DNA of 64,000 nt from Flavihumibacter profundi. Its GTDB lineage: Bacteria; Bacteroidota; Bacteroidia; Chitinophagales; Chitinophagaceae. Below the pieces are notes generated by a model that was not told the DNA's origin, searched no databases, and worked only from the letters and a program-made list of their open reading frames with translations. Below are positions 7,424-15,684 of the stretch, piece after piece. Made by a program: the position numbers and the translations under genes. The stretch is taken from positions 124,001 through 188,000 of the forward strand of contig NZ_JAIQXE010000004.1 of assembly GCF_020076305.1 (NCBI RefSeq), written 5' to 3'. Each line of letters starts with the position of its first letter. Position 1 is the stretch's first letter.

Positions 7424-8433
7424 TAATTGCCCCCGATTCTTTGGATCAGAGACAAGGCAACCTCCTTATCCCATTTTGCGAAACGCCCGCGCTGCACAAC
7501 CAGCTTATTATCATTGGGGTGTTGCAAAAAATAATGAAATACAAATTTTTCCCGCGGATCCTTCCAGCCAATAATTTGGCCGAACCGGAGGTCATTGAAG
7601 ACAAGGCTGTCGCCCCATTTTTCAACTGTATAAAACTGCTGTGAAAACCTGACCAGGCGCTGCAGGTCTTCGTGATTGGCCATCGGTTTTAATAAGCTGT
7701 CATTCCGGGGGAAAAAATTAAAGGTCATTTGCTTTTCGCGGTCAAATAATGACCTGAACCCCACGTAGTAACCGCTGTCATTTCCACTGACTACATACCA
7801 AAGCCAATTGTTCAGCGGTGCGGGAGTGGTAAAATACCTTTCAGAAGGAATATGCTGGCTGGCCAGAATTTTACGCACATCGCGATCAATAGTTATTTTA
7901 TTTATAGTGCAATAACACAAATAAAATGCGGGTAATAATATGCCGAAACGGTACCAGAATTTACGCCTGGGACTAAAAATCGGGATTAAAAACAACACTG
8001 CTGCAGCGATACCCGGCCAGAGAGAAAAAAATGGATCGGCAACATATATTGCATTAAAAGAAAACCGCTGGTGACTAAAGGGTTCGAGCCAACCAGTACC
8101 GTAATTATTGAAACCATCCAGGAAAATATGCACCAGCATTTCGAAGCCGAAAAACAGCAGCCATTTTTTCATGGCAATATCATGCGGCCTGTGGACCCTG
8201 TCGGCGGTAAGGGACATTACAGGCGTCATTATAGCAATAAATAAAATGGAATGTGTAAAGCCCCTATGGGCAAGTAATTCCTGGGCAACAGGCATCCAGC
8301 CACCTGCAATAAAATCAATATCAGGCAGGCTTTGAGCAAGCGCTCCCCATAACAAAGCTTTCTTCCCAATTTTCTTATCGAAAAAAACTTCGCCGATACA
8401 GGCACCGAGGGCGATATGTGTTATAGAATCCAT
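7423..8433 (-). CDS. Membrane-bound metal-dependent hydrolase, YdjM-like
   Basis: 336 residues. The N-terminal half has the YdjM/DUF457 pattern: H6 in SITHIALG, DID (38-40), and HRGFTHS (56-62), followed by a histidine/aspartate motif HIFLDGFNNYGTGWLEPF. These residues are the presumed metal ligands. Four or five transmembrane helices span about 28-165; the C-terminal 160 residues form a soluble domain rich in aromatic residues. The family is annotated as inner-membrane hydrolase with unknown substrate. A TAGATTTG promoter box lies 35 bp before the ATG. Confidence 0.85.
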   Translation of the reverse strand: MDSITHIALGACIGEVFFDKKIGKKALLWGALAQSLPDIDFIAGGWMPVAQELLAHRGFTHSILFIAIMTPVMSLTADRVHRPHDIAMKKWLLFFGFEMLVHIFLDGFNNYGTGWLEPFSHQRFSFNAIYVADPFFSLWPGIAAAVLFLIPIFSPRRKFWYRFGILLPAFYLCYCTINKITIDRDVRKILASQHIPSERYFTTPAPLNNWLWYVVSGNDSGYYVGFRSLFDREKQMTFNFFPRNDSLLKPMANHEDLQRLVRFSQQFYTVEKWGDSLVFNDLRFGQIIGWKDPREKFVFHYFLQHPNDNKLVVQRGRFAKWDKEVALSLIQRIGGN

Positions 8434-8468
8434 TTAAATGGCAGCAGTACTGTAAGTAAAATATACTA

Positions 8469-8476
8469 CAAATCTA
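8469..8476 (-). promoter_or_regulatory. -7 promoter box TAGATTTG before YdjM-like gene
   Basis: Minus-strand TAGATTTG, exact TAnnTTTG match, 35 nt before the start codon at 8433. No clear -33 TTTG. Confidence 0.4.
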
Positions 8477-8573
8477 CCAGTTGAAAGCAGGAAAATATCG
8501 CATCAATAACCTTCCTGAATAATTATATTCGTGGCCCGGAAATATACTGGCAGCTAATTTAATTAGTGAAAAA

Positions 8574-9089
8574 ATGAAGAAGATCGCATTAGATATGGAT
8601 GGTGTTCTGGCCGATGAGTTTGGCCAGTTCAGTCAATTTTATGAAAAAGAAAAAGGCATCCGGATTACAATAGAAGAAGCCCGGGGCAAAAGATTATCAG
8701 AAGCATTTCCAGGTGCGGCAAACTACATACAATCCCCTGGATTTTTCAGGACTGCACCGGTCATCACTGGTAGCCGTGAGGTTGTTGAAAAACTTTACAG
8801 GGCCTATGACCTTTTTATAGTTTCCGCTGCAGTCGAATACCCGCACAGCTTAACCGAAAAGCTGGAGTGGCTGAAGGAACATTTCCCCTTTATCGCCTGG
8901 CAAAAGATCGTTTTCTGCGGTTCAAAAAATATTATAGGAGCCGATATCATGATTGATGATAATTTCAAAAACCTGGATCCTTTTGCCGGACAAACAATCT
9001 TATTTAACCAGCCTCATAACCATTTTGCCGATGCAGGGCGGCACCACCGGGTTACCCATTGGCATGAGATAGAGTCATTGTTATTGTAA
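8574..9089 (+). CDS. HAD-superfamily 5'(3')-deoxyribonucleotidase-like protein
   Basis: 171 residues. HAD motif I is DMDGVLAD (D7, D9); motif II is the Ser in FIVSAA; the late acidic motif is MIDDNFKNL. The short cap and LSEAFPGAANYI-FFRTAPVI order match the NT5C-like 5'(3')-deoxyribonucleotidase group, which dephosphorylates deoxynucleoside monophosphates in the cytosol. The start GTGAAAAAATG leaves ATG as the plausible initiation. It converges with the EEP gene, leaving 5 bp between stops. Confidence 0.83.
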   Translation: MKKIALDMDGVLADEFGQFSQFYEKEKGIRITIEEARGKRLSEAFPGAANYIQSPGFFRTAPVITGSREVVEKLYRAYDLFIVSAAVEYPHSLTEKLEWLKEHFPFIAWQKIVFCGSKNIIGADIMIDDNFKNLDPFAGQTILFNQPHNHFADAGRHHRVTHWHEIESLLL

Positions 9090-9094
9090 GTATA

Positions 9095-9946
9095 TTATTT
9101 CTTCTGAATGATGAAATCGGCAACCACCGGCAAATGGTCGGAAGGATATTTCCGGTTATAGCTATCCGTCAGTGTTGCAAATTTCTTCACTTTTATCCTG
9201 GGATCTTTAGCTGTAAAAATATAGTCAATACAGCCTTTAGGCTGTTCTGAAAAGGCAAAATCGTTCCAGGTATCTACAGCTCCATATACTATTTCACTGG
9301 CATTCCTCGCATTTTGCATTCTTTCAGACAGGTACATGGCAGGTGCTTCGTTGGGTCTGCTGTTGAAATCACCCATTAAAAATACCGGCAGTTTTTTCAC
9401 ATTATTGAGTGCGGTCATTTTATCCCATATCAACCTGGCCGATTGTAACCTGGCTTCTGCACCAATATGGTCAAAATGCGTATTAAATACATAGAACTGC
9501 AGGCCTGTTTTAATATCTTCAAATAATCCATAGGTGCAGATTCGCTCCTGGTCAGCATCCCACCCCCTTAAGCCTATACTGTCAGGGAAGGGAGACAACC
9601 AGAAAGTATGCTGGGTAATAACCCGGAAAGCCCGGGTATTGTATAAAATACAGGCATATTCACCTTCCTTTTTACCGTCTAACCGGGCAACACCTACCAT
9701 ACCATAGCCTGGCAATTTCGATAATACATATTCCAATTGGTGGTTCAGCAATTCCTGGGTCCCGATAAAATCAGGAGCGTGATACTGCAATAACCCCGTT
9801 AAGGCATCACGACGGATTTCCCAGCGGTTGTCACCATCATCAGGGTTGTCATACCGCATATTATAACTCATCAGCCTAATGTGCAATTGTGCCTCAGTTT
9901 TTACAATCATCATAATTCCAATAAAAACAAGGATTAATTTTTTCAT
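9095..9946 (-). CDS. Secreted endonuclease/exonuclease/phosphatase family protein
   Basis: 283 residues with a signal peptide (MKKLILVFIGIMMIVKTEAQ, cleaved near residue 19). EEP-fold signature residues are visible: MSYNMRYDN (N), GTQELL (E), NTHFDH (H), MGDFNS (D, N) and the final SDHLPV (D, H). Substrate could be a phosphodiester, a phosphoinositide-like lipid or nucleic acid; export suggests extracytoplasmic phosphate scavenging. It is divergent from the WYL regulator gene. Confidence 0.88.
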   Translation of the reverse strand: MKKLILVFIGIMMIVKTEAQLHIRLMSYNMRYDNPDDGDNRWEIRRDALTGLLQYHAPDFIGTQELLNHQLEYVLSKLPGYGMVGVARLDGKKEGEYACILYNTRAFRVITQHTFWLSPFPDSIGLRGWDADQERICTYGLFEDIKTGLQFYVFNTHFDHIGAEARLQSARLIWDKMTALNNVKKLPVFLMGDFNSRPNEAPAMYLSERMQNARNASEIVYGAVDTWNDFAFSEQPKGCIDYIFTAKDPRIKVKKFATLTDSYNRKYPSDHLPVVADFIIQKK

Positions 9947-10055
9947 ACAATTATTAAATGATAAATGTATTGTAATACGCCCAAACTTTCAAGGAAGGAA
10001 CCGCAACTATTTATTATTCAATCTTTGGCATAATTTACGATTACAAAATGTTGCA

Positions 10056-11003
10056 ATGAATCGAATTGATCGTGTAACGGCCATATTGATACAACTCCAG
10101 TCAAAAAAAGTGGTAAAAGCCAAGGAGATCGCTGACCGGTTTTCCATCAGTCTGCGTACTGTTTATCGTGATGTAAAAACATTGGAAGAAGCAGGTATTC
10201 CAATTATTGGTGAAGCCGGTATTGGCTATAGTATTATGGAGGGATACAGGCTTCCGCCAGTGATGTTCAATAAAGAAGAAGCCATCGCATTCCTTACTGC
10301 GGAAAAAATGGTGGAAAAACTTACAGATCCGGCTTCCAGAGGGCATTTCCAATCAGCTATGTTTAAGATAAAAGCAGTATTACGCAGCAGTGAAAAGGAC
10401 CTGCTTGATGATATAGACAGCCATATTGAAGTGTTGGAAAACCCATACCTGCCAACCCAGCAACAGAACCAAAGTCATTTGCAAACCATCCTTAAAAGTA
10501 TTGCAGGGAAAGTTGTTTTGGACATTGGATATTACGCCAACCAATCGCAGCAATACACCAACCGGGAGGTTGAACCCGTAGGAATTTTTTTCCAGGGGAA
10601 TTACTGGTACCTGGTTGCTTACTGCAGGCTCCGCAATGACTACCGAAATTTCCGGACTGACCGGATTAGTTATATCAAACCAACTTCCAAAACTTTTAAT
10701 AAAAAACATCCTTCCCTCCAATCATTCCTTTCCAAAACCGGCAAGGAAAAAGACTTGTTTACCATCATTATAAAAGTAGAAAAACAGGTACTTCCCTATT
10801 TCGGCGAACAGAAATATTACAATGGTTTTGTTTCCCAAAGGGAGGTGGATGGAAAAATGGAAATGACTTTCCTGGCAGCTTCCTTAAGGGGGTTCGGGAA
10901 ATTCTATTTATTATTTGCCGAATATGCAGAAATTATCAGTCCGGCTGGACTAAAAGACATTATCCGCCAAAACATTGCCGAAATTTCAAAAAAATTACCA
11001 TAA
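10056..11003 (+). CDS. YafY-type transcriptional regulator (HTH_11 + WYL)
   Basis: 315 residues from the ATG at 10056; this start gives MNRIDRVTAILIQLQSKK, the usual N-terminus of the family, while upstream in-frame codons overlap the divergent EEP gene. A winged helix (about 4-60, with ISLRTVYRDVKTLEEAGIP) is followed by a WYL domain with the eponymous motif in NYWYLVAYCRLRNDYRNF. WYL domains bind ligands or nucleic acid and switch the repressor or activator. The neighbouring DinB gene follows 67 bp downstream in the same direction. Confidence 0.9.
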   Translation: MNRIDRVTAILIQLQSKKVVKAKEIADRFSISLRTVYRDVKTLEEAGIPIIGEAGIGYSIMEGYRLPPVMFNKEEAIAFLTAEKMVEKLTDPASRGHFQSAMFKIKAVLRSSEKDLLDDIDSHIEVLENPYLPTQQQNQSHLQTILKSIAGKVVLDIGYYANQSQQYTNREVEPVGIFFQGNYWYLVAYCRLRNDYRNFRTDRISYIKPTSKTFNKKHPSLQSFLSKTGKEKDLFTIIIKVEKQVLPYFGEQKYYNGFVSQREVDGKMEMTFLAASLRGFGKFYLLFAEYAEIISPAGLKDIIRQNIAEISKKLP

Positions 11004-11070
11004 TATTATTCCTGTTGACATAGGGCTGTCACTCTCCGGTACTTACTTTGTATAAGAAACACAAAACACC

Positions 11071-11568
11071 ATGAAACAGCTATCATTATTCCTGAAGGAA
11101 CTAAACAATGAGGCAATAACCACCAGGAAAATGTTGTCTATTATCCCCAACGACAAATATGACTGGAAGCCACATCCCAAAAGCATGACCATCAGGCAGC
11201 TAGCCACCCATATTGCGGAACTGCCAACATGGATTGGCATGGCGCTCAATACCGATGGACTCGATTTTGCAACAATGGAATATAAGCCAACGGAAATAAA
11301 TGATACCAAAAGTTTGCTGGAATTGTTTGAAAAAAGCCTGCGGGACGGACAGCATCAATTGTCTAACGGAAAAGAAGAAAGTTTAGACCAGCCCTGGACA
11401 TTGCGCAATGGCGCACAGATTTACAGTACCGATCCGAGAGCTGATGTAATCCGCATGGCTTTATCACAGATCATTCACCACCGCGCCCAACTGGGTGTTT
11501 ACCTGAGACTGCTGGATATTCCAATTCCAGGATCTTATGGGCCAAGTGCAGATGACGCCGGTTTTTAA
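11071..11568 (+). CDS. DinB/YfiT family metalloprotein
   Basis: 165 residues, four-helix DinB fold. Candidate metal ligands: His in LATHIAELP and the paired His in IIHHRAQLGVYLR near the C-terminus, as in DinB_2/YfiT. Members are Zn- or Ni-binding and some act as thiol-dependent S-transferases; the reaction here is unknown. Its stop codon overlaps the convergent oxidoreductase gene by 4 bp (11565-11568). Possibly co-regulated with the WYL regulator upstream. Confidence 0.82.
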   Translation: MKQLSLFLKELNNEAITTRKMLSIIPNDKYDWKPHPKSMTIRQLATHIAELPTWIGMALNTDGLDFATMEYKPTEINDTKSLLELFEKSLRDGQHQLSNGKEESLDQPWTLRNGAQIYSTDPRADVIRMALSQIIHHRAQLGVYLRLLDIPIPGSYGPSADDAGF

Positions 11569-12734
11569 ACCATTGGCCAGGGGAACTTGCTTTGCAGCCT
11601 GATCTTCATGCCGGATGCCGATGATTTCCTGGCGGCTTCAATTATTTCAAGCACATGCAAAGCATGTTCTACATTAATACGGGGTTCAATTCCCTTCACT
11701 ATACTTTCCCCTGTAACCCTTGCGCCTTCCTGCCATTCGTATCCACCTTTTTCGGTACACAACAATTGAGGCGGTTCTGTCCAAGATGTATCCAGGACAA
11801 CACCATTGGTCTCCCAATCGTAACCAATCAGCCGCATATTACCTTTATCGCCATAAACCTGGATGGAATGAAGCTGTTGGCCGGCAGCTTCATGTCCATG
11901 CGGATCAAAATAATTAAATCCACACATCACATGGCTAATAACCCCCTTATCATGTTCTAACAAAATATGGGCATTATCTTCTGCTTCAACTTTTATCTTT
12001 CCTTTATCATCAACTGTGCGTTCGGGGTTCACAATACTGGTCATGGCCATAACAGACTTTGCCGGCCCGAGCAAGCCTGTAAGTGTAGCCATATTATACA
12101 CACCCAGGTCGGGCATACTTCCGCCACCCTTTTCGTAAAAAAAAGCCGACCAGGTTGGGCCGGTATGCCCGTATTGCCCATGTGCGCTGGCAATCCTGCC
12201 CAGTTTGCCTTCCTGGATAGTTTTACTCATAAAGGCGAACTGCGGACTATTAACCACCGCGGGGGCACCCCACAAACGAAGGTTTTTACTTTTGGCCATT
12301 TCTAAAAGGGCTTTCCCTTCTGCATAGGTGTTGGCCATAGGCTTTTCACTCCAAACATGCCTGCCTGCCAGCAAAGCCTTTTTATTCAGTTCACCATGAA
12401 CCTGCATATTGGTAAGAGTAACCATCATATCGAAAGGAACTCCTTTTAACAGTTCATCAATATTGGGATAAGTGGCAGCATTTACCTTGTACTGGGCATT
12501 TTGCGCCAAAGCCCGTTCATATTTTATATCACATAAACTCACTACTTCAATGAGGGGGGACGACAGCAATTGAGGCAGGTAGCGGTTACTCACACTACCA
12601 CAGCCGATAACGGCAACTTTCAATTTTTTATCCGGTAAAATACCGGCCCAGCCTTCCAGTGAACTCACTAATAATGCAGCTCCTGCCAAAGCAGTTTGCT
12701 TTAGGAACTGTTCCCTTGAAATTGTTGCAGGCAT
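11565..12734 (-). CDS. Gfo/Idh/MocA family oxidoreductase
   Basis: 389 residues. After an N-terminal hydrophobic leader (SREQFLKQTALAGAALLVSS, resembling a Tat signal but with only one Arg), a Rossmann fold begins at KLKVAVIGCGSVSNRY, followed by CDIKYERA, and the family's EKP motif in WSEKPMANT. The second domain is the usual alpha/beta C-terminal half. These enzymes are NAD(P)-dependent and act on sugars or inositols; export suggests a GFOR-like periplasmic sugar enzyme. The gene follows the GH144-type glucanase by 25 bp, so the pair probably acts on the same carbohydrate. Confidence 0.85.
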   Translation of the reverse strand: MPATISREQFLKQTALAGAALLVSSLEGWAGILPDKKLKVAVIGCGSVSNRYLPQLLSSPLIEVVSLCDIKYERALAQNAQYKVNAATYPNIDELLKGVPFDMMVTLTNMQVHGELNKKALLAGRHVWSEKPMANTYAEGKALLEMAKSKNLRLWGAPAVVNSPQFAFMSKTIQEGKLGRIASAHGQYGHTGPTWSAFFYEKGGGSMPDLGVYNMATLTGLLGPAKSVMAMTSIVNPERTVDDKGKIKVEAEDNAHILLEHDKGVISHVMCGFNYFDPHGHEAAGQQLHSIQVYGDKGNMRLIGYDWETNGVVLDTSWTEPPQLLCTEKGGYEWQEGARVTGESIVKGIEPRINVEHALHVLEIIEAARKSSASGMKIRLQSKFPWPMV

Positions 12735-12759
12735 CTTATGAAGTTTATATATTTTCTGA

Positions 12760-14238
12760 TTATTGCATCATCGGTGAAGAAAAACCCAACCGCTTCAACC
12801 CATTCCGGATATCAGGAATCTGCATAAATAATTTCCAAAGCAAGCCAGACCGGTAATTTTCAATCATCACTACAATAGGACCCTGGTCAATAGCCAAATG
12901 GCTTTTTGCATACCAGTTGTGGTGAATACTAAATCCATCAACAAACCCATACTTACTCCAGATTTTATCCCCCAATCCGTAATAAAAATACCGCAGTGCT
13001 TCTAAACTTTCTTTCGGTGTATAAGGCATTGAAGAGATTGCTGCGGTGGGTTGGATAACGCCAAAATCTGTATCGGGACTGTGCGCTACATAACCTTTGT
13101 AACTGTCACCAGCAGTAAGTCCCCAGCATTTTTCACTATATCCTTTATACTTCTTCGGATTCTCAATACAATATGCCCGGTTAATGAGTGTATGGTTCCT
13201 GCCCTGTTCAAAATAGTCTATGCCCAGGCTGTCTTTTAAACCTGTGGGATTGATACCCATAAATGTATATTGTTCAAAAAACAGGGGTCCTCCTTTTTCA
13301 TAATTTCCGAGCGGCAATTTTATACCATAATATTCCTTTCCATTCAGAAAACCGTTACTCCCAACCCAGGTCCCGTTATAAACCTCTTTGGAGATAGGAT
13401 GGCCTGGCGAAGATGCTGCCATGATATAGGTAATCAAACATTCATCCCAGCCCCAAACGGGAAAGTTCATATCAAAGTCATTATTGGGACTCCAGTGCCA
13501 ATACAATTTATTCTCCCCTTTTGTATGCCAGTTCCAGTTAGCTGCGCCCCACATCTGGTCAATCCGCTTCCGTAAATATTTTTCGCGGGGATCATCTTTT
13601 TTAAAATATTCCCTGGCACATAAAAAGCCCATTAACAGGTATGATGTCTCAACGATATCGGCACCATCATCAAGGCGATCGAACTTAATAGTCTTGCCGG
13701 TTTTCCCATTCATAAAATGCGGATAAATACCATGATAACAATCGGCATTGATGAGAAAATCTGCGATTTTTATCAATCGCCTTACAGCAGTATCACGGCC
13801 AATCCATCCACGTTCCACGGCAACAATTGTGCTCATGATACCGAAACCTGTACCACCGATTGCACCGGCATCAGGGCCAAATGGTGTGGTACTGAAATTG
13901 GGTTCATCCCAGGCTTCATTAATATAATCCCAGTAATGCTCAGCCAGAACAGTATTGCTTCTTTCCAACGCAAGTCCGCTAACCGGGTGCGCACCATGCC
14001 AGAAGAAACGGAAGGTTTGCTTTTGTACCGCACTCAACAGCTGGTCATCATTCAGGCCTTTGATAATACCTGAGGGTGCAATACTGTCGGGACCGTCACC
14101 ATATTTACCTTTGGATAAGGCAATGGTTTGAGCAAAAGATTGTCCCAAAAAAAGGGAAAGGGTAAAAAGAACCACCCATTTTTTGGGGATTGATTTTATT
14201 CGACATAACGGGTCATAAATAACAGCATCATTTGGCAT
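12760..14238 (-). CDS. Glycoamylase-family secreted glucanase (GH144-like)
   Basis: 492 residues. N-terminal signal peptide is KKWVVLFTLSLFLGQSFAQ; the ATG at 14238 is the only Met that precedes it. The body matches the PF10091 'glycoamylase' domain: KQTFRFFWHGAHP, ALERSN, TGFGIMSTIVAVERGWI, then AGDSYKGYVAHSP and TAAISSMPY(T)PKES with the C-terminal DQGPIVVMIENYRSGLLWKLFM. In Chitinophaga this group (GH144) contains endo-beta-1,2-glucanase; substrate here is inferred from family. Co-transcription with the oxidoreductase downstream is likely (25 bp). Confidence 0.85.
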   Translation of the reverse strand: MPNDAVIYDPLCRIKSIPKKWVVLFTLSLFLGQSFAQTIALSKGKYGDGPDSIAPSGIIKGLNDDQLLSAVQKQTFRFFWHGAHPVSGLALERSNTVLAEHYWDYINEAWDEPNFSTTPFGPDAGAIGGTGFGIMSTIVAVERGWIGRDTAVRRLIKIADFLINADCYHGIYPHFMNGKTGKTIKFDRLDDGADIVETSYLLMGFLCAREYFKKDDPREKYLRKRIDQMWGAANWNWHTKGENKLYWHWSPNNDFDMNFPVWGWDECLITYIMAASSPGHPISKEVYNGTWVGSNGFLNGKEYYGIKLPLGNYEKGGPLFFEQYTFMGINPTGLKDSLGIDYFEQGRNHTLINRAYCIENPKKYKGYSEKCWGLTAGDSYKGYVAHSPDTDFGVIQPTAAISSMPYTPKESLEALRYFYYGLGDKIWSKYGFVDGFSIHHNWYAKSHLAIDQGPIVVMIENYRSGLLWKLFMQIPDIRNGLKRLGFSSPMMQ

Positions 14239-14299
14239 AGCTAAATCGCTTGTTATTCTAAGTTATGGTTAATTTAAAACCCTTGTATCATTGAGCCAT

Positions 14300-14725
14300 T
14301 TACTGCTCTTTTTTTGGCCAAATCACAAGGGCTGCACAAATGATGATAATGTTTTTCATTATGTACTGGCCAACCAGGGTAAATCCATAAGGAGCATACT
14401 TAAAAGAAAGGTCAGGAAAAAACAATAAGGGAGTGAAGGTGCAAGCCATGTGGAGAAATAAACTGGCCAGGGCAATGCGTACCCATTTTCCGAAAATAAG
14501 CATCAGGCCTACTGCAGATTCCCAGGTCGCAAGTAAAAGTATATTTACCGGTTGGGGAACGATATGGAATGTTAGCTTATTAATGGTATTAATGGCTAGA
14601 TCTTCAGCAGGACTAAATCCCGGAAAGAATTTGAGGGCGCCAAACCAGAAATAGATAATACCAATGCTGATACGGAGCAGGTCGAGATACCTGCGATTAA
14701 CTGAAATAGTGGCCACAGCGTTCAC
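14300..14725 (-). CDS. DoxX-like four-helix membrane protein
   Basis: 141 residues with four transmembrane segments (about 15-32, 55-78, 83-105, 115-135). IGIIYFWFGALKFFPGFSP and ATWESAVGLMLIFGKWVR match the DoxX family pattern. The start codon is GTG at 14725; no in-frame ATG occurs before the first helix and the frame is closed upstream by a stop. DoxX proteins are inner-membrane quinone- or redox-associated subunits of varied role. It lies between the glucanase and the tRNA with about 61 bp to the former. Confidence 0.8.
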   Translation of the reverse strand: MNAVATISVNRRYLDLLRISIGIIYFWFGALKFFPGFSPAEDLAINTINKLTFHIVPQPVNILLLATWESAVGLMLIFGKWVRIALASLFLHMACTFTPLLFFPDLSFKYAPYGFTLVGQYIMKNIIIICAALVIWPKKEQ

Positions 14726-14847
14726 GGCTTTTGTTTTGGTTAAAAAGACTAAAATAACCGATAGGCTAAAGGAAAAGATTGATAAACATCAGCCTGAAGA
14801 ATGATTAGAATTAACCTTTTTAAACGTACAGGTCTAATTTCCACCAT

Positions 14848-14880
14848 AAAAAAAGGGTCCCAGCTTTCACTGAAACCCTC
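14848..14880 (-). terminator. Terminator after tRNA-Ala
   Basis: Minus strand: AGGGT (14879-14875 region) pairs with ACCCT, an inner TTTC/GAAA helix extends the stem, and seven T follow (plus-strand A at 14848-14854). It lies 9 bp after the encoded CCA. Confidence 0.6.
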
Positions 14881-14888
14881 TACAGTAA

Positions 14889-14965
<77 letters not shown>

Positions 14966-15030
14966 GAGAAATAAGAACTACCCCGTTTGGGGATGGCAAA
15001 TATAGAACGATGAACCTAATGAACAAAATA

Positions 15031-15054
15031 AAACCCGCCTGCTAAGGCGGGTTT
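15031..15054 (-). terminator. Terminator after YceI gene
   Basis: AAACCCGCC (15031-15039), loop TGCTAA, GGCGGGTTT (15046-15054): perfect 9-bp stem, followed on the minus strand by TATTTT. It lies 21 bp after the YceI stop. Confidence 0.85.
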
Positions 15055-15075
15055 ATGGTTTATTCAAGGTAATTA

Positions 15076-15603
15076 TTATCCTTTTTTATGCAATTCAACA
15101 TTCATGTGAAGTTTCACTTCATCAGCCACAACTATTCCACCCGCCTCTGTAACTGCGCTCCAGGTAAGCCCGAAGTCCTGGCGGTTGATTTTTCCGTTTA
15201 ATTCAAATCCAGCAACGGTATTACCATAAAAATCGACCTGGGTGCCTCCAAATTCAACCTGCAATTCAACCGGCTTAGTTGTGCCACGGATGGTCAAGTC
15301 ACCAGTCACATTAAAAAGATTTCCGGTTTTGCAAACTATCGACTTCGATACAAAAGTTAATTTGGGATGGCCAGCAGCGTCAAAGAAATCTGCTGATTTC
15401 AGGTGCCCGTCGCGCTGCTCCTGACCAGTTGTAATGCTGTCGATATCAGCTGAAAAATTAATTTTCGCATCGCTGAAATCTGCCTTTTCTGCTTCCACCG
15501 TTCCTTCAAAGCTATTGAACTTACCGGAAACAGTTGATATAACAAGGTGTTTCACCTTGAAAGTGATCTCAGAGTGACTGGGATCTATTTGCCATATTGC
15601 CAT
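15076..15603 (-). CDS. YceI family lipocalin-like protein
   Basis: 175 residues from the ATG at 15603 (MAIWQIDPSHSEITFKVKHL); the in-frame codons before it lack family similarity. The YceI motifs are clear: DPSHS near residue 8, F.VKHLVISTVSGKF, the DSITTGQEQRDGHLKSADFFDA block, and the C-terminal VKLHMNVELHKKG. YceI is a small beta-barrel that binds isoprenoid or fatty lipid-like ligands. No signal peptide is visible, so this member is cytosolic. It follows citrate synthase by 81 bp on the same strand. Confidence 0.93.
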   Translation of the reverse strand: MAIWQIDPSHSEITFKVKHLVISTVSGKFNSFEGTVEAEKADFSDAKINFSADIDSITTGQEQRDGHLKSADFFDAAGHPKLTFVSKSIVCKTGNLFNVTGDLTIRGTTKPVELQVEFGGTQVDFYGNTVAGFELNGKINRQDFGLTWSAVTEAGGIVVADEVKLHMNVELHKKG

Positions 15604-15684
15604 ATTATAAATTTTAAGTAAAGTTAATGTTCCAACATCAAAATACCAAATTAAAATCCGGGTTGCCCCGGAATTTAACAATTT

